A stretch of 64,000 bases of DNA, from assembly GCA_900112915.1 (NCBI GenBank), contig FONK01000006.1:55675-119674 (forward strand), given 5' to 3'. The notes below the pieces were generated by a model. The model had not been told where the DNA came from. It worked only from the letters and a program-made list of their open reading frames with translations, and searched no databases. Source of the DNA: Peptostreptococcaceae bacterium pGA-8 (GTDB lineage: Bacteria; Bacillota; Clostridia; Peptostreptococcales; Anaerovoracaceae). This document shows, piece after piece, positions 17,857-29,400 of this stretch. The translations under genes and the position numbers were made by a program. Positions within the stretch are counted from its first letter, which is position 1. Each line of letters begins with the position of its first letter.

Positions 17857-19008
17857 ATGAGAGGGGAAAAACCTAAAAGAAAAAATGGACTTTTCAGCAG
17901 GCTTGCCAAGCTATGGGGAACTATATTCTTTTTGATTATAGTTGTGTTTTTGGCGGTTACGCTGTATTTTAACGTCTTGCCGACAAAATACCTGCTAATT
18001 CTGACGGGGATTTCGGCATTTATCGGAATAATAACCATTCCGGCTCTTTTAAGCGTAAGGTTTAAAGCCGGCAGAAGGGTTACTGCATTTTTTATATCAC
18101 TATTGTTTGGGGCAATGTTCCTGGTTGGAATCTTCTATATGACGGGAACCATAAGTTTTTTCTCAGACATAAGCAACATTCAAGGAAAGCATGGAGATAT
18201 TGCCAAACGAGTAGATGTAAACAACGAATCCTATAATGTTTTCGTCAGCGGGCTTGATACTTACGGCAGCATAGACACTGAGTCACGTTCCGATGTGAAC
18301 ATGGTTGTTACGGTAAATCCTAAGACAAAGAAGGTCCTTTTAACATCAATCCCGAGAGATTATAGAATCCGGCTGGTGGACATGGGAAATGCCACAGATA
18401 AGATGACCCACACCGGTGTTTACGGGATTGATCAAACCGTTAAGTCGGCTGAAGACCTGTTAAATATAGACATTAACTACTATGTCAAGGTTAACTTCTC
18501 AACCGTTGTTGAATTTATAAATGCCATTGACGGAGTTGATGTAACTTCAGATGAAAATATTGAGATAGGCGGAAAAGCCGGAGAGTATATACAGCTTCAA
18601 AAAGGTAAAAATCACCTGAATGGAAGTCAGGCGTTAGTTTTTGCCAGAGAAAGGTATGCTTATGAGGCCGGAGATATTCAAAGAAATAAGAACCAGCAGA
18701 TTATAATGAAGTCGATCATAGAAAAAGCTACCTCGAGTGTGACGATTTTGTTCAAGTACTACAATGTTCTCAACACGTTAGGGGAGTATGTAGAAACAAA
18801 TATGCAGACTGATGAAATGAAAGCTTTGATAAGGGGCCAGCTGCTCAACATTTCCAAATGGGATGTTTCAATGCAGAATCTTGACGGTGTCGGCAATATG
18901 GCACCGCTGTACTCCACCGGCGGAGCATATGCTTATGTAATGGAAGATGATGAGAATGCTATTAGAAACGCATATAGAAAAATTCTTGATGTCATGGAAG
19001 GCAGATAA
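17857..19008 (+). CDS. LytR-CpsA-Psr family cell-wall polymer ligase
   Basis: LCP proteins transfer undecaprenyl-linked polymers such as teichoic acids or capsule to peptidoglycan. About 383 residues from the second of two adjacent ATGs (17854, 17857), which has GGGG six bases upstream; an ATG at 17839 lacks a ribosome site. Three membrane helices precede the LCP domain, rather than the usual one. Conserved pieces are SGLDTYG, SRSDVNMV, the SIPRDYRI arginine motif and HTGVYGIDQTV. The C-terminus ends shortly after the domain. No polymer-synthesis genes are nearby. Confidence 0.9.
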   Translation: MRGEKPKRKNGLFSRLAKLWGTIFFLIIVVFLAVTLYFNVLPTKYLLILTGISAFIGIITIPALLSVRFKAGRRVTAFFISLLFGAMFLVGIFYMTGTISFFSDISNIQGKHGDIAKRVDVNNESYNVFVSGLDTYGSIDTESRSDVNMVVTVNPKTKKVLLTSIPRDYRIRLVDMGNATDKMTHTGVYGIDQTVKSAEDLLNIDINYYVKVNFSTVVEFINAIDGVDVTSDENIEIGGKAGEYIQLQKGKNHLNGSQALVFARERYAYEAGDIQRNKNQQIIMKSIIEKATSSVTILFKYYNVLNTLGEYVETNMQTDEMKALIRGQLLNISKWDVSMQNLDGVGNMAPLYSTGGAYAYVMEDDENAIRNAYRKILDVMEGR

Positions 19009-19034
19009 TTAAGCATATAATCAGCATAAAATGC

Positions 19035-19063
19035 TTGACATTGACACGGTTATAGTATAGTAT
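19035..19063 (+). promoter_or_regulatory. Promoter of rpmG-secE-nusG
   Basis: TTGACA (19035-19040), 17 bases, TAGTAT (19058-19063). A second TTGACA overlaps the spacer. The transcript would have a leader of about 70 bases. Confidence 0.75.
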
Positions 19064-19093
19064 TAATGGGCAGCTTTATGATTATTATGGAAA

Positions 19094-19113
19094 CAGAGTC
19101 CCTGCGGACTCTG
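19094..19113 (+). promoter_or_regulatory. Leader hairpin before rpmG
   Basis: A perfect 8-bp stem CAGAGTCC / GGACTCTG with loop CTGC lies in the leader, followed by AATTTTGAG. It could be an attenuator or a stabilising structure; the T tract is weak. Confidence 0.5.
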
Positions 19114-19142
19114 AATTTTGAGTTATTTCGGAGGACAATCAC

Positions 19143-19292
19143 ATGAGAGTAAAAGTTACAATGGCTTGCACAGAATGTAAGCAGAGAAATTACAACACAA
19201 TTAAAAACAAGAAAAATGATCCTGACAGAATGGAAATGCACAAATACTGCAAATTCTGCAAGAAGACAACTCTTCACAAGGAAACAAAGTAA
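19143..19292 (+). CDS. rpmG: 50S ribosomal protein L33 (bL33)
   Basis: 49 residues of the large ribosomal subunit. Zinc-binding (C+) form: two CxxC pairs, CTEC near the start and CKFC near residue 36. GGAGG lies seven bases before the ATG ([12 protein letters not shown]). It is the first gene of the rpmG-secE-nusG run, the usual order in Firmicutes; the tRNA-Trp often found here is absent. secE starts nine bases later. Confidence 0.96.
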   Translation: MRVKVTMACTECKQRNYNTIKNKKNDPDRMEMHKYCKFCKKTTLHKETK

Positions 19293-19301
19293 GGAGTAGA
19301 C

Positions 19302-19553
19302 ATGGCAACTACTAATAAAGAAAGAGCTAAAAGAAACGCTGTAGCCCAGGCTAAAAAGACCGGAGGCCTTAAGGACTCATGGAAGGGTGTTAGAATGGAA
19401 CTGTCCAAGGTCGTTTGGCCGACAAAGCAGGAAATGATATCATATACAGGCGTGGTTTTGGCTGCGTGTGGATTCTTTGCCCTTGCACTATGGGCTATCG
19501 ATACAGGCGTTCTTGCTGCATTAAAGGCAGTTTTAGGAGTAACTGTTAACTAA
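19302..19553 (+). CDS. secE: Preprotein translocase subunit SecE
   Basis: 83 residues. It clamps the SecY channel in the inner membrane. A basic amphipathic segment with the family signature ELSKVVWPTKQEM (about 34-46) precedes a single membrane helix (YTGVVLAACGFFALALWAI). AAGGAG lies just before the ATG. It is placed between rpmG and nusG as usual. Confidence 0.95.
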   Translation: MATTNKERAKRNAVAQAKKTGGLKDSWKGVRMELSKVVWPTKQEMISYTGVVLAACGFFALALWAIDTGVLAALKAVLGVTVN

Positions 19554-19581
19554 TATTGTTATATTTAAAGAAGGTATGAAT

Positions 19582-20157
19582 ATGTCAGAAGTAACAACTA
19601 ATACGGTATCTCCTTTAGAAGGCGAAGGAATTCGTGGAGACGGCCAGGCAAGATGGTATGTGGTACATACTTACTCGGGTCATGAAAACAAAGTAAAAGT
19701 GAATATTGAGAAGATGGTGGAAAACCGCGGTATGCAAAACCTGATTCTGGACATAACAGTACCTACTGAGGATAGAATAGAGCTGAAGAACGGACAGAGG
19801 AAAATTAAAACCAGAAAGATGTTCCCAGGCTATGTGCTCATAAAGATGATTGTTACCAATGAATCATGGTACCTTGTCAGAAATACACAGGGTGTTACCG
19901 GTTTTGTTGGACACGGCTCCGACCCGATTCCCCTTTCTAAAGAAGAGATTGCGAGAATGGGAATCGAGAAAGTATATATCGATTTAGATGTGGAAATTGG
20001 CGACACGGTTAGAGTTATTAACGGTCCTTTTGAAGGATTTATGGCTGTTGTTGAAGAGATTAACAAAGAGAAGCAGATTCTTAAGGTTAAGGTTTCCATG
20101 TTCGGAAGAGACACTTCGGTTGAACTTGAGTTCGGCCAAGTAGATAAGGTGTTATAG
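19582..20157 (+). CDS. nusG: Transcription termination/antitermination factor NusG
   Basis: RNA-polymerase-binding elongation factor. 191 residues from the ATG of MSEVTT, which has GAAGG seven bases upstream; an in-frame ATG two codons earlier is only one base from that site. An N-terminal extension of about 25 residues precedes the NGN domain (ARWYVVHTYSGHENKV). The FPGYVLIKM strand and the KOW domain (IGDTVRVINGPFEGF) follow. rplK begins 67 bases downstream after a spacer with a repeated GTTTAAAT motif. Confidence 0.96.
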   Translation: MSEVTTNTVSPLEGEGIRGDGQARWYVVHTYSGHENKVKVNIEKMVENRGMQNLILDITVPTEDRIELKNGQRKIKTRKMFPGYVLIKMIVTNESWYLVRNTQGVTGFVGHGSDPIPLSKEEIARMGIEKVYIDLDVEIGDTVRVINGPFEGFMAVVEEINKEKQILKVKVSMFGRDTSVELEFGQVDKVL

Positions 20158-20224
20158 TCTTAGGTTTAAATTAACGGTTTAAATCTATGCTTTAACTATA
20201 AAGTCTAGAAGAAAGGAGATAAGC

Positions 20225-20650
20225 ATGGCTAAGAAGATTGAAGGATACATTAAACTTCAAATCCCAGCTGGCAATGCGACACCTGCACCACCTGTTGGAC
20301 CGGCACTTGGTCAAAAGGGCGTTAACATTATGGATTTCTGTAAACAGTTTAACGCTAAGACTGCGGATCAGCCGGGAATGATTATACCTGTAGTAATTAC
20401 AGTTTATTCAGATAGATCATTCTCTTTTGTAACCAAGACACCGCCTGCAGCAGTTCTATTAAAGAAAGCGGCAGGACTTGACGCAGCTTCAGGTGAGCCT
20501 AACAAGAAGAAAGTGGCAACACTGACTTATGCTCAGGTTGAAGAAATTGCCAAGACTAAGCTTCCTGATTTAAATGCAGCTAACCTTGAAGCAGCAACAG
20601 ACATGATTAAGGGTACTGCAAGAAGCATGGGAATCGTAGTAGAGGATTAA
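20225..20650 (+). CDS. rplK: 50S ribosomal protein L11 (uL11)
   Basis: 141 residues. It binds the GTPase-associated centre of 23S rRNA and is the site of thiopeptide action and stringent-factor activation. The opening [20 protein letters not shown] and [12 protein letters not shown] are canonical; the C-terminal rRNA-binding half ends in [20 protein letters not shown] precedes the ATG. It is followed by rplA after 61 bases. Confidence 0.97.
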   Translation: MAKKIEGYIKLQIPAGNATPAPPVGPALGQKGVNIMDFCKQFNAKTADQPGMIIPVVITVYSDRSFSFVTKTPPAAVLLKKAAGLDAASGEPNKKKVATLTYAQVEEIAKTKLPDLNAANLEAATDMIKGTARSMGIVVED

Positions 20651-20711
20651 TTTAAGATGGGAGATGGGCATATAATATCAGCTCGTCGCTATACCACAAG
20701 GAGGTAAAACA

Positions 20712-21407
20712 ATGCCAAAGAAGGGCAAGACTTACAGAAACTCTCTGGAGAAGTTTGATAAAACACAATTACATGAAGTAGCAGAGGCTATGAAGCTTGC
20801 AGTAGAAACTGCAGGAGCTAAGTTTGATGAAACAATTGAAGTACACGTTAGACTTGGCGTAGATGGAAGACACGCTGACCAGCAGGTTAGGGGTGCAATC
20901 GTATTACCGCACGGAACAGGAAAAACAAAAAAGGTTCTTGTTTTTGCTAAAGGCCCTAAGGCTGAGGAAGCTGAAAAGGCCGGCGCTGATTATGTAGGTG
21001 CTGAAGAAATGGCACAGAAGATTCAGACTGAAAACTGGTTTGACTTTGATGCTGTAGTAGCTACACCGGACATGATGGGTGTTGTCGGTAGACTAGGTAA
21101 GGTTTTGGGACCTAAGGGACTTATGCCAAACCCTAAATCCGGAACAGTAACTATGGATTTGGAAAAGGCTCTGGCTGACATCAAGGCCGGTAAGGTTGAA
21201 TACAGACTTGATAAGCAGAACATCATCCACACTCCGATAGGAAAAAAATCTTTTGGACCTGAAAAACTACAGGACAACTTTACAGCTCTGATGGAAGCTA
21301 TAATAAAGGCTAAACCGGCAGCTGCAAAGGGACAGTACTTAAAGAGCGTTACCGTTGCTTCAACAATGGGTTCCGGCGTAAAAGTAAACCCTGCAATTTT
21401 AGGCTAA
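20712..21407 (+). CDS. rplA: 50S ribosomal protein L1 (uL1)
   Basis: 231 residues forming the L1 stalk; it often represses its own operon by binding mRNA. The family signature [18 protein letters not shown] is intact. A strong AAGGAGG precedes the ATG. The 61-base spacer before it contains GATGGGAGATGGGC, reminiscent of the L1 rRNA-binding loop, but the fold was not established. The L10 leader follows. Confidence 0.97.
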   Translation: MPKKGKTYRNSLEKFDKTQLHEVAEAMKLAVETAGAKFDETIEVHVRLGVDGRHADQQVRGAIVLPHGTGKTKKVLVFAKGPKAEEAEKAGADYVGAEEMAQKIQTENWFDFDAVVATPDMMGVVGRLGKVLGPKGLMPNPKSGTVTMDLEKALADIKAGKVEYRLDKQNIIHTPIGKKSFGPEKLQDNFTALMEAIIKAKPAAAKGQYLKSVTVASTMGSGVKVNPAILG

Positions 21408-21429
21408 TCCAAAAATAAAACTGAATTTG

Positions 21430-21548
21430 ATAACAAGCCGAAGACAGCGGGAGCCTGATGGCTTAATTCCCCGCCGAGGTACAATATATAGATGTTGACC
21501 TTGTATCTTCCCGGCACTTTAAAGTGTGAAGTACAAGGTTTTCTTTAT
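21430..21548 (+). promoter_or_regulatory. L10 leader with intrinsic attenuator
   Basis: The L10(L12)4-binding leader is recognisable: CCGAAGACAGC followed by a GCGGG/CCCGC stem (21447-21451 with 21470-21474), an inner GCC/GGC hairpin, and CCGAGGT forming the kink-turn side. A terminator follows: ACCTTGTATCTTC (21498-21510) with GAAGTACAAGGT (21528-21539) and TTTTCTTT. A separate perfect hairpin AGATCG/CGATCT lies at 21565-21581. Excess L10 is expected to favour termination before rplJ. Confidence 0.9.
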
Positions 21549-21596
21549 AAAGTACCTAATTTGAAGATCGCCGGTCGATCTCGGAAAGGAGAAAAA

Positions 21597-22091
21597 ATGT
21601 CCGTAGAAGCAAAACAAGCAAAACAAGTAATAATTGATGAAATTAAAGCGAAGCTGGACGGAGCTCAGTCAGCAGTAGTTATTGACTACATGGGAACAAC
21701 TGTAGAAGAGGCTGATGCAATGAGAAAGACTCTTCGTGAAGCAAACATTGACTATACAGTATATAAGAATACTCTTATTAAGAGAGCGATTGATGGAACA
21801 GAATTCGCTGGACTTGCAGATGTTCTTGATGGACCAAGCGCACTTGCAATCAGCAAGGAGGACGCTACTGCACCGGCTAGAGAGCTGAACGAAATCATCA
21901 AAAAATTAAAGAAAATGGAATTCAAAGCAGGTGTTGTTGAAGGAAACTTTTATGACAAAGCAGGCATCGAACAGATCGCATCAATTCCATCAAGAGATGT
22001 GCTTATCGCTAAGTTCATGGGTAGCATTCAGTCACCTATCGGTAAGCTAGTAAGAACATTCCAGGCAGTTGCAGATGCAAAGGCTGAATAA
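21597..22091 (+). CDS. rplJ: 50S ribosomal protein L10 (uL10)
   Basis: 164 residues; the stalk base that holds L7/L12 dimers. The start is the ATG of [10 protein letters not shown] with GAAAGGAG upstream. A longer open frame runs back through the leader terminator and is not plausible. The [19 protein letters not shown] segment is typical. rplL follows after 26 bases, the usual pair. Confidence 0.96.
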   Translation: MSVEAKQAKQVIIDEIKAKLDGAQSAVVIDYMGTTVEEADAMRKTLREANIDYTVYKNTLIKRAIDGTEFAGLADVLDGPSALAISKEDATAPARELNEIIKKLKKMEFKAGVVEGNFYDKAGIEQIASIPSRDVLIAKFMGSIQSPIGKLVRTFQAVADAKAE

Positions 22092-22117
22092 GAAAAATAT
22101 TTAAGGAGAAAATTAAA

Positions 22118-22483
22118 ATGAATAAAGATCAGATAATTGAAGCTATAAAAGCTATGTCCGTATTGGAAATCAACGAGCTTGTTAAGGCTTGTGAAGAAGA
22201 GTTCGGTGTATCAGCTGCAGCACCTGTAGCGGTAGTTGGTGGCGGAGAAGCCGGCGGAGCTGCTGAAGAGCAGAGCGAATTCAATGTAGTACTTGCAGAA
22301 GTAGGTGCTGAAAAGATTAAGGTAATCAAGGCTGTAAGAGAAGTTACAGGTCTTGGACTTAAGGAAGCTAAGGAATTGGTTGACGGTGCACCTTCAACAG
22401 TTAAGGAAGGCGTTGAAAAGGCTGAAGCTGAAGCGATCAAGGGACAGCTTGAAGAAGTTGGTGCTAAGGTTGAACTTAAATAG
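22118..22483 (+). CDS. rplL: 50S ribosomal protein L7/L12 (bL12)
   Basis: 121 residues; the multicopy stalk protein that recruits translation factors. It has an N-terminal dimerisation helix, an Ala/Gly-rich hinge ([17 protein letters not shown]), and a C-terminal domain with [26 protein letters not shown] precedes the ATG. A terminator follows. Confidence 0.97.
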   Translation: MNKDQIIEAIKAMSVLEINELVKACEEEFGVSAAAPVAVVGGGEAGGAAEEQSEFNVVLAEVGAEKIKVIKAVREVTGLGLKEAKELVDGAPSTVKEGVEKAEAEAIKGQLEEVGAKVELK

Positions 22484-22555
22484 TCCAAGCTATTTGTAAA
22501 AAACATCTCCATGTCGGACATCGGGATGGAGCAAGTTTAAATCGTAATCAAAGGG

Positions 22556-22583
22556 GCCGGATGTAGAAATGCATCCGGCTTTT
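22556..22583 (+). terminator. Terminator after rplL
   Basis: GCCGGATG (22556-22563) pairs with CATCCGGC (22572-22579), followed by TTTTATG. It separates rplJL from rpoBC, which has its own promoter 50 bases on. Confidence 0.85.
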
Positions 22584-22633
22584 ATGATTTTTAAAAAATC
22601 CCACAAAAAATCCACGAAATAATGATTTAAAAC

Positions 22634-22662
22634 TTGCAAGTTTGACTACAGTGTGATATTAT
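22634..22662 (+). promoter_or_regulatory. Promoter of rpoBC
   Basis: TTGCAA (22634-22639), 17 bases, TATTAT (22657-22662), with TG one base upstream of the -10 (extended -10). The leader is about 40 bases. Confidence 0.7.
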
Positions 22663-22711
22663 AATAGACTGCCACGCAATATAGATAAGTATATTATAAG
22701 GAGTGATGAAT

Positions 22712-25700
22712 ATGCCAAAACCTATACAAGTCGGTCGAAAAGAACGTATGACTTTTTCCAAGATTAATGAAGTAGGAGAAATGCCGAATCTCATTGAGAT
22801 TCAAACGAAATCCTATGACTGGTTCATCAAGGAAGGGCTGAAAGAAGTTTTCGATGATATCTCACCGATTAAAGATTATGCAGATAACCTTATCCTGGAG
22901 TTCATAGACTATTCTCTAAATGATTCAGCAAAGTATGATCAGGAAGAGTGTAAAGAAAGAGATGTTACTTATGCAGCTCCACTGAAGGTCCAGGTAAGAC
23001 TTGTAAATAAGGAGACCGGTGAAATCAAGGAGCAGGAAGTATTCATGGGCGACTTCCCTCTTATGACTAAGCAAGGAACCTTTATTTATAACGGTGCAGA
23101 GAGAGTTATTGTAACTCAGCTTGTTAGATCTCCGGGTGCATATTACAGTGTAGAAACAGATAAATCAAATAACAAGCTGTTCTCGACTCAAGTTATTCCT
23201 AACAGAGGTGCGTGGTTGGAATACGAGACGGACTCAAATGAAATTATTTCAGTGAGAGTCGATAGAACCAGAAAACAGCCGCTAACCACTTTATTAAGAG
23301 CTTTAGGCATTGCTTCAAATGAAGAAATCATAAATCTCTTTGGCGGTGATGACAGACTGCTTAAGACATTAGAGAAGGATACAACCAACGATTACGAATC
23401 AGGCATCAAAGAAATTTATAAGAAGCTGAGACCGGGCGAACCACCTACAGTGGAGAGTGCAAAGTCACTTCTTAACTCACTTTTCTTTGATCCTAAGAGA
23501 TATGATTTGGCAAAGGTTGGAAGACATAAATATAATCAAAAATTAGGCATTGGGGCAAGAATTGAAGGAACAATTTTGGCTCATGATGTTGAAGTGCCGT
23601 TAACAGGGGAGATTTTGGAGAAGGGCACTAAGCTGACAAAGGAAATGGCTGTCGATATTGAGGATTCCGGAATAAAGGCAGTTGAAGTTTATCCGGGAGA
23701 AGAATCTGATGTTTCAACTAAGGTAATAGGAAACAACTTTGTAGCTTTAAGCAAGTACGTTGATACTCCTGCAGGCGAGCTTAAATTGCCGGAGAAGGTA
23801 TACTTCCCGGTTCTTGAGGAAATTCTAAGCGAGGGTTTCGAGGGTGAAGCTCTGGATAGAGCGTTGTTTGAGAGAAGAAAGGAATTATCACCTAGAAACA
23901 TAATTCTGGATGATATCATCGCTTCTGTCAGCTACATTTTAAACCTGGGTCACGGAGTTGGAGCAACTGATGATATTGACCACTTGGGAAACAGAAGGCT
24001 TAGAACTGTAGGCGAGCTGCTTCAGAACCAGTTTAGAATTGGTCTTGCAAGAATGGAAAGAGTTGTCAGAGAAAGAATGACAATTCAGGATATTGAAGTG
24101 GCAACACCTCAGGCTCTTATAAACATCAAGCCGGTTACAGCCGCAATTAAGGAGTTCTTCGGAAGCTCTCAGCTTTCCCAGTTCATGGATCAGAACAACC
24201 CCCTTGCAGAGTTAACTCACAAAAGACGTCTATCCGCTCTTGGCCCTGGTGGTCTATCCAGAGAAAGAGCAGGATTTGAGGTTAGAGACGTTCATCAGTC
24301 TCACTACGGAAGAATGTGTCCTATTGAGACTCCGGAAGGTCCGAACATCGGCCTTATCGGCTCCCTGACGACTTACGGAATTGTTGATGAACACGGCTTC
24401 ATCAAAACACCTTATAGGGTTGTGGATAAAGAAACCAACCATGTAACAGAAGAGATAAGATATATTACAGCAGATGAGGAAGAGAACTTAATTGTAGCTC
24501 AGGCCAATGAATTGCTTGATGCAGAAGGCAACTTCATAAACGAAAAGGTTGCCTGCCGTGGAGTTGGCGGTGAAATTGCTTTGTTCCCGAAAGAAGCTGT
24601 AGATATGATGGACGTATCGCCTAAGCAGGTTGTATCCGTTGCAACAGCTATGATTCCGTTCCTAGAAAACGACGACGCCAACCGTGCACTTATGGGATCA
24701 AACATGCAGAGACAGGCGGTTCCTCTACTTGTAACTGAAGCGCCTATTGTCGGTACCGGAATGGAGTACAAAGCAGCCAAAGACTCAGGTGTAGTTATAA
24801 TTGCAAATAACCCGGGTACCGTTGAGTTTGTCGATGCATCTAAAATCGTAATTAGACGAGATGAAGACGGCGGCACTGATGAATATAAGCTTTTAAAGTT
24901 TAAGCGCTCAAATCAGGGCACCTGCATAAATCAGAGGCCTATAGTTTCTCATGGTGAGCATATTGAGGCGGATGAAGTAATCGCCGACGGTCCTTCAACC
25001 AATCTTGGAGAAATAGCTTTGGGCAAGAATCTCTTGATCGGATTTATGACCTGGGAAGGCTATAACTACGAGGATGCTATCATTCTAAATGAAAGATTGC
25101 TTATGGACGATGTTTTGACCTCGTTGCATATAGTTGAGTATGAAGCGGAAGCGAGAGATACCAAGCTGGGACCTGAAGACATCACAAGGGATATTCCAAA
25201 TGTCGGTGAAGAGGCTCTCAGGGATCTTGACGAGGACGGAATTATCAGAATCGGTGCAGAGGTTAAGTCAACAGATATCTTAGTTGGCAAGGTAACTCCG
25301 AAGGGTGAGAGCGATCTCAATCCGGAGGAAAGACTTCTTAGAGCTATTTTTGGTGAAAAGGCCAGAGAGGTTAGAGACACTTCCCTTAGAGTTCCACACG
25401 GTGAAACGGGTATCGTTGTAGATGTAAAGGTTTATACCAGGGAAAATGGTGATGATTTGCCACCCGGTGTTAATAAACTTGTCAGAACATATATCGCTAC
25501 TAAGCGTAAAATAAATGTAGGCGACAAAATGGCCGGTCGTCACGGGAATAAGGGTGTTATCTCAAGAATCCTTCCGGAAGAAGATATGCCGTTCCTGGAA
25601 AATGGTCAGTCACTTCAGGTGATGCTTAACCCGCTTGGTGTACCGTCCCGAATGAATGTTGGACAGGTTCTGGAGGTTCACCTTGGACTTGCTGCCAAGA

Positions 25701-26383
25701 AGAAGGGCTGGTATATTGCAACTCCTGTATTTGATGGTGCAAATGAGCAGGATATCATGGATCTTCTTGAGGATGTAGGATACTCAGCAAGCGGAAAGCT
25801 GAACCTGAGAGACGGCAGAACGGGCGAGTTCTTTGATCACCCTGTAACTGTGGGATACATGTACATGTTGAAGCTTCACCATCTTGTCGATGATAAGATT
25901 CATGCCAGAAGTACCGGACCTTACTCCCTGGTAACTCAGCAGCCACTTGGCGGTAAAGCTCAGTTCGGTGGACAGAGATTCGGAGAGATGGAGGTTTGGG
26001 CTCTGGAAGCATATGGAGCAGCATATACACTACAGGAAATTCTTACTGTTAAGTCCGATGATATTATCGGAAGAGTGCAGACCTACGAGTCCATCGTTAA
26101 GGGAGAAAACGTTCCTGAACCGGGAATTCCGGAATCCTTCAAGGTTCTTATTAAGGAAATGCAGAGCCTTGGACTTGATGTTAAGGTTCTTACTGAGGAG
26201 AATGAAGAAATCCAGCTTAAGGAAACGATGGAAGCCGACGATAACAGCGGTGTCAGTGACATCATGAGAATGGAGTCGGAGCTTGAGAGCGAGCAGGAGC
26301 TTCTTGACAGCGGATATGTTGAAAAAAGTTTAGACGAAGATGATGATATCACTATGTATGATTCATCTGAAGATGAGCTATAA
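22712..26383 (+). CDS. rpoB: DNA-directed RNA polymerase subunit beta
   Basis: 1223 residues from the ATG of [13 protein letters not shown], which has AAGGAG eight bases upstream; GTG and ATG codons just before it are too close. It forms half the catalytic cleft. The rifampicin pocket near residues 483-535 is wild type at the usual resistance positions ([12 protein letters not shown], then [13 protein letters not shown]). The [18 protein letters not shown] motif is intact. A C-terminal acidic stretch ends in SSEDEL. It is transcribed with rpoC, 17 bases on. Confidence 0.98.
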   Translation: MPKPIQVGRKERMTFSKINEVGEMPNLIEIQTKSYDWFIKEGLKEVFDDISPIKDYADNLILEFIDYSLNDSAKYDQEECKERDVTYAAPLKVQVRLVNKETGEIKEQEVFMGDFPLMTKQGTFIYNGAERVIVTQLVRSPGAYYSVETDKSNNKLFSTQVIPNRGAWLEYETDSNEIISVRVDRTRKQPLTTLLRALGIASNEEIINLFGGDDRLLKTLEKDTTNDYESGIKEIYKKLRPGEPPTVESAKSLLNSLFFDPKRYDLAKVGRHKYNQKLGIGARIEGTILAHDVEVPLTGEILEKGTKLTKEMAVDIEDSGIKAVEVYPGEESDVSTKVIGNNFVALSKYVDTPAGELKLPEKVYFPVLEEILSEGFEGEALDRALFERRKELSPRNIILDDIIASVSYILNLGHGVGATDDIDHLGNRRLRTVGELLQNQFRIGLARMERVVRERMTIQDIEVATPQALINIKPVTAAIKEFFGSSQLSQFMDQNNPLAELTHKRRLSALGPGGLSRERAGFEVRDVHQSHYGRMCPIETPEGPNIGLIGSLTTYGIVDEHGFIKTPYRVVDKETNHVTEEIRYITADEEENLIVAQANELLDAEGNFINEKVACRGVGGEIALFPKEAVDMMDVSPKQVVSVATAMIPFLENDDANRALMGSNMQRQAVPLLVTEAPIVGTGMEYKAAKDSGVVIIANNPGTVEFVDASKIVIRRDEDGGTDEYKLLKFKRSNQGTCINQRPIVSHGEHIEADEVIADGPSTNLGEIALGKNLLIGFMTWEGYNYEDAIILNERLLMDDVLTSLHIVEYEAEARDTKLGPEDITRDIPNVGEEALRDLDEDGIIRIGAEVKSTDILVGKVTPKGESDLNPEERLLRAIFGEKAREVRDTSLRVPHGETGIVVDVKVYTRENGDDLPPGVNKLVRTYIATKRKINVGDKMAGRHGNKGVISRILPEEDMPFLENGQSLQVMLNPLGVPSRMNVGQVLEVHLGLAAKKKGWYIATPVFDGANEQDIMDLLEDVGYSASGKLNLRDGRTGEFFDHPVTVGYMYMLKLHHLVDDKIHARSTGPYSLVTQQPLGGKAQFGGQRFGEMEVWALEAYGAAYTLQEILTVKSDDIIGRVQTYESIVKGENVPEPGIPESFKVLIKEMQSLGLDVKVLTEENEEIQLKETMEADDNSGVSDIMRMESELESEQELLDSGYVEKSLDEDDDITMYDSSEDEL

Positions 26384-26400
26384 GAAAGGGGAGTTGTACT

Positions 26401-29400
26401 TTGTCAGAGAATACACTTAAAATTAAGAATTTCGATTTATCAAATTTTGAATCATTGCAGATTAAGTTGGCTTCCACAGAAAAGATTCTGGACTGGTCTT
26501 ATGGTGAGGTAACTAAACCGGAGACCATTAACTATAGAACCCTTAAACCTGAAAGAGACGGACTTTTCTGCGAAAGAATTTTCGGACCTATGAAGGACTG
26601 GGAATGTCATTGCGGTAAGTACAAAAGAATCAGATACAAGGGAATCATTTGTGATCGTTGCGGAGTAGAAGTTACAAAGTCAAAGGTCAGAAGAGAGAGA
26701 ATGGGACACATTCAGCTGGCTGCTCCTGTTTCTCATATTTGGTATTTCAAGGGAATACCGTCAAGAATGGGGCTCATCCTTGACCTGACTCCAAGAAACT
26801 TGGAAAAGGTTTTGTACTTTGCTAATTTTGTAGTTCTTGAACCCGGTGATTCAGAATTCCAGTATAAGGAAATCATCACTGAACAGCAGTATAGAGATGC
26901 AAAGGACAGATTCGGAGCATCCTTCAGAGCCGGCATGGGAGCAGAGGCTGTTAAGGAGCTGCTTGCCGGAATTGACCTTGAAGGACTTTCAGCTGAGCTT
27001 AGAGAGTCTCTCAAGACAGCAACGGGTCAGAAAAAAATTAAAGTTATCAGAAGGCTGGAGGTTATTGAAGCCTTTAGAATATCAGGAAATAAGCCGGAGT
27101 GGATGATTATGGATGTAGTTCCGGTAATTCCGCCTGACCTTAGACCTATGGTACAACTGGACGGCGGTCGTTTTGCCACATCGGATTTAAACGATTTATA
27201 TAGAAGAGTTATTAATAGAAATAACCGTCTAAACAGATTGTTAGATTTGGCAGCCCCTGATATTATAGTTAGAAATGAAAAGAGAATGCTGCAGGAAGCA
27301 GTGGACTCATTAATAGACAACGGCAGAAGAGGAAGACCTGTAACGGGACCCGGCTCAAGACCTCTTAAGTCCTTAAGCGATATGCTTAAGGGTAAGCAGG
27401 GCAGATTCAGACAGAACCTGCTGGGTAAGCGTGTTGACTACTCAGGACGTTCCGTAATTGTAGTCGGACCGGAGCTTAAGTTCTACCAGTGCGGTCTTCC
27501 GAAGAAAATGGCTCTTGAATTGTTCAAGCCTTTCATAATGAAGGAGCTTGTAGGCAGAGGTTATGCTCATAACATTAAGAACGCCAAGAGAATGGTTGAA
27601 AGAGTCAGACCGGAAGTTTGGGATGTCTTAGAAGATGTAATCAGTGAGCATCCTGTAATGCTTAACCGTGCACCTACCCTTCATAGACTCGGTATTCAGG
27701 CTTTTGAACCGGTCCTTGTAGAAGGTAAGGCGATTAAGCTTCACCCTCTTGTTTGTACTGCATTTAACGCAGACTTTGACGGTGACCAGATGGCTGTGCA
27801 TGTACCGCTGTCTGTTGAAGCTCAGGCAGAAGCAAGATTTTTGATGCTTTCAACCAACAATATTTTAGCTCCGAAAGATGGCTCTCCAATCACAACTCCT
27901 ACACAGGACATGATTCTCGGTGCCTACTATCTTACATACCCGGGTACAGCTAAAAAGGTTGAAGTCATCGACGGTAAAGAAGTTGTAAGCTATGCCATGG
28001 ATGAGTTTAACAACAAAAAAATCAGAGAAGAAAACAAGGCTGCGGGCTTTACTCGTATTCCGGTGAAGGGTGACGGCAAGGTCTTCACTGATATTGACGA
28101 GATGATAATGGCGTACAAAGCAGGGGTTGTTAATATCCATGCCAAGGTAAAGGTTAGACTTTTCAATGAAGATAAAACGGAGTCGGAAATTGTTGAATCA
28201 ACAGTCGGAAGATTTATCTACAACGAAAAAATTCCTCAGGACTTGGGCTTTGTAGACAGAAGTGTTGATAAATATGCTCTTGAGGTAGATTTCCTTTGCG
28301 ACAAGAAAAAGCTTGGTGCAATAATTGATAAATGCTACAAGATTCACAGCAACACCGGGACTGTTTTGATGCTGGATTACATCAAGGATATGGGCTACCA
28401 TTACTCTACAATCGCAGCAGTTACAATCGGTATTGACGATATGAAGATTCCTGAAGAGAAATGGGATATTATAGACCAATCTCAGAGGGAAGTAGATAAA
28501 TTCGATAAGGCTTATAGAAGAGGATTTATTTCCAATTCAGAGCGTTATGAGAGAATTATTGAAATTTGGAACAAGGCTACAGATTCCGTTGCTGATGCTC
28601 TTATGGATTCCCTTGATCCGGGTAACAACCTTAACATCATGGCAACCTCCGGAGCGAGAGGTAGTAAGAATCAGATCAGACAGATTGGCGGTATGCGTGG
28701 TCTGATGGCTAATGCAACCGGTAAGACTGTCGAAATTCCAATCAAAGCAAACTTCCGTGAAGGACTGTCCGTACTTGAGTATTTCATCTCATCCAACGGA
28801 GCCAGAAAGGGTCTGGCCGATACGGCTCTTCGTACAGCCGACTCGGGTTATTTGACAAGAAGGTTGGTTGACGTTTCGCACAATGTAATCGTAAGAGAAT
28901 TCGATTGCGGAACAGATGAGGGTGTTGAGGTTAGAGCCTTTGTTGACGGAAAAGAAATAATCGAGCCCCTCAACCAGAGAATTGTTGGAAGAACAGCACT
29001 TCTTGATGTAGCAAATCCGGAAACCGGAGAGATTATTGTTGCTGCCGGCGAAGAAATATCTGATGATCAGGCCCTAGCCATTGTTGATTGCGGTATAGAG
29101 TCTGTAGCAATCAGATCCGTTATGACCTGTCATAGCAAGACAGGTATCTGTGCCAAGTGCTATGGAAGAAACCTGGCTACCGGAGAGGAGGTTAACTTAG
29201 GAGAGTCTGTAGGTATTACTGCCGCTCAGTCAATCGGTGAGCCGGGTACACAGCTTACAATGAGAACCTTCCATACAGGCGGTGTTGCAGGTTCCGATAT
29301 TACTCATGGTTTGCCGAGAGTTGAGGAGCTGTTCGAGGCCCGTAAGCCGAAGGGTCTTGCGGAAATCTGTGAGGCAAACGGTACAGTTGCGGCTATTGAC

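Noticed and set aside
21492..21596. A longer rplJ start within the leader
   Set aside because: It would be translated across the L10 leader terminator; the MSVEAK start has a strong ribosome site and the family N-terminus.
24160..24300. Rifampicin-resistance changes in RpoB (and streptomycin-resistance changes in S12)
   Set aside because: The residues at the usual resistance positions are wild type in both proteins.
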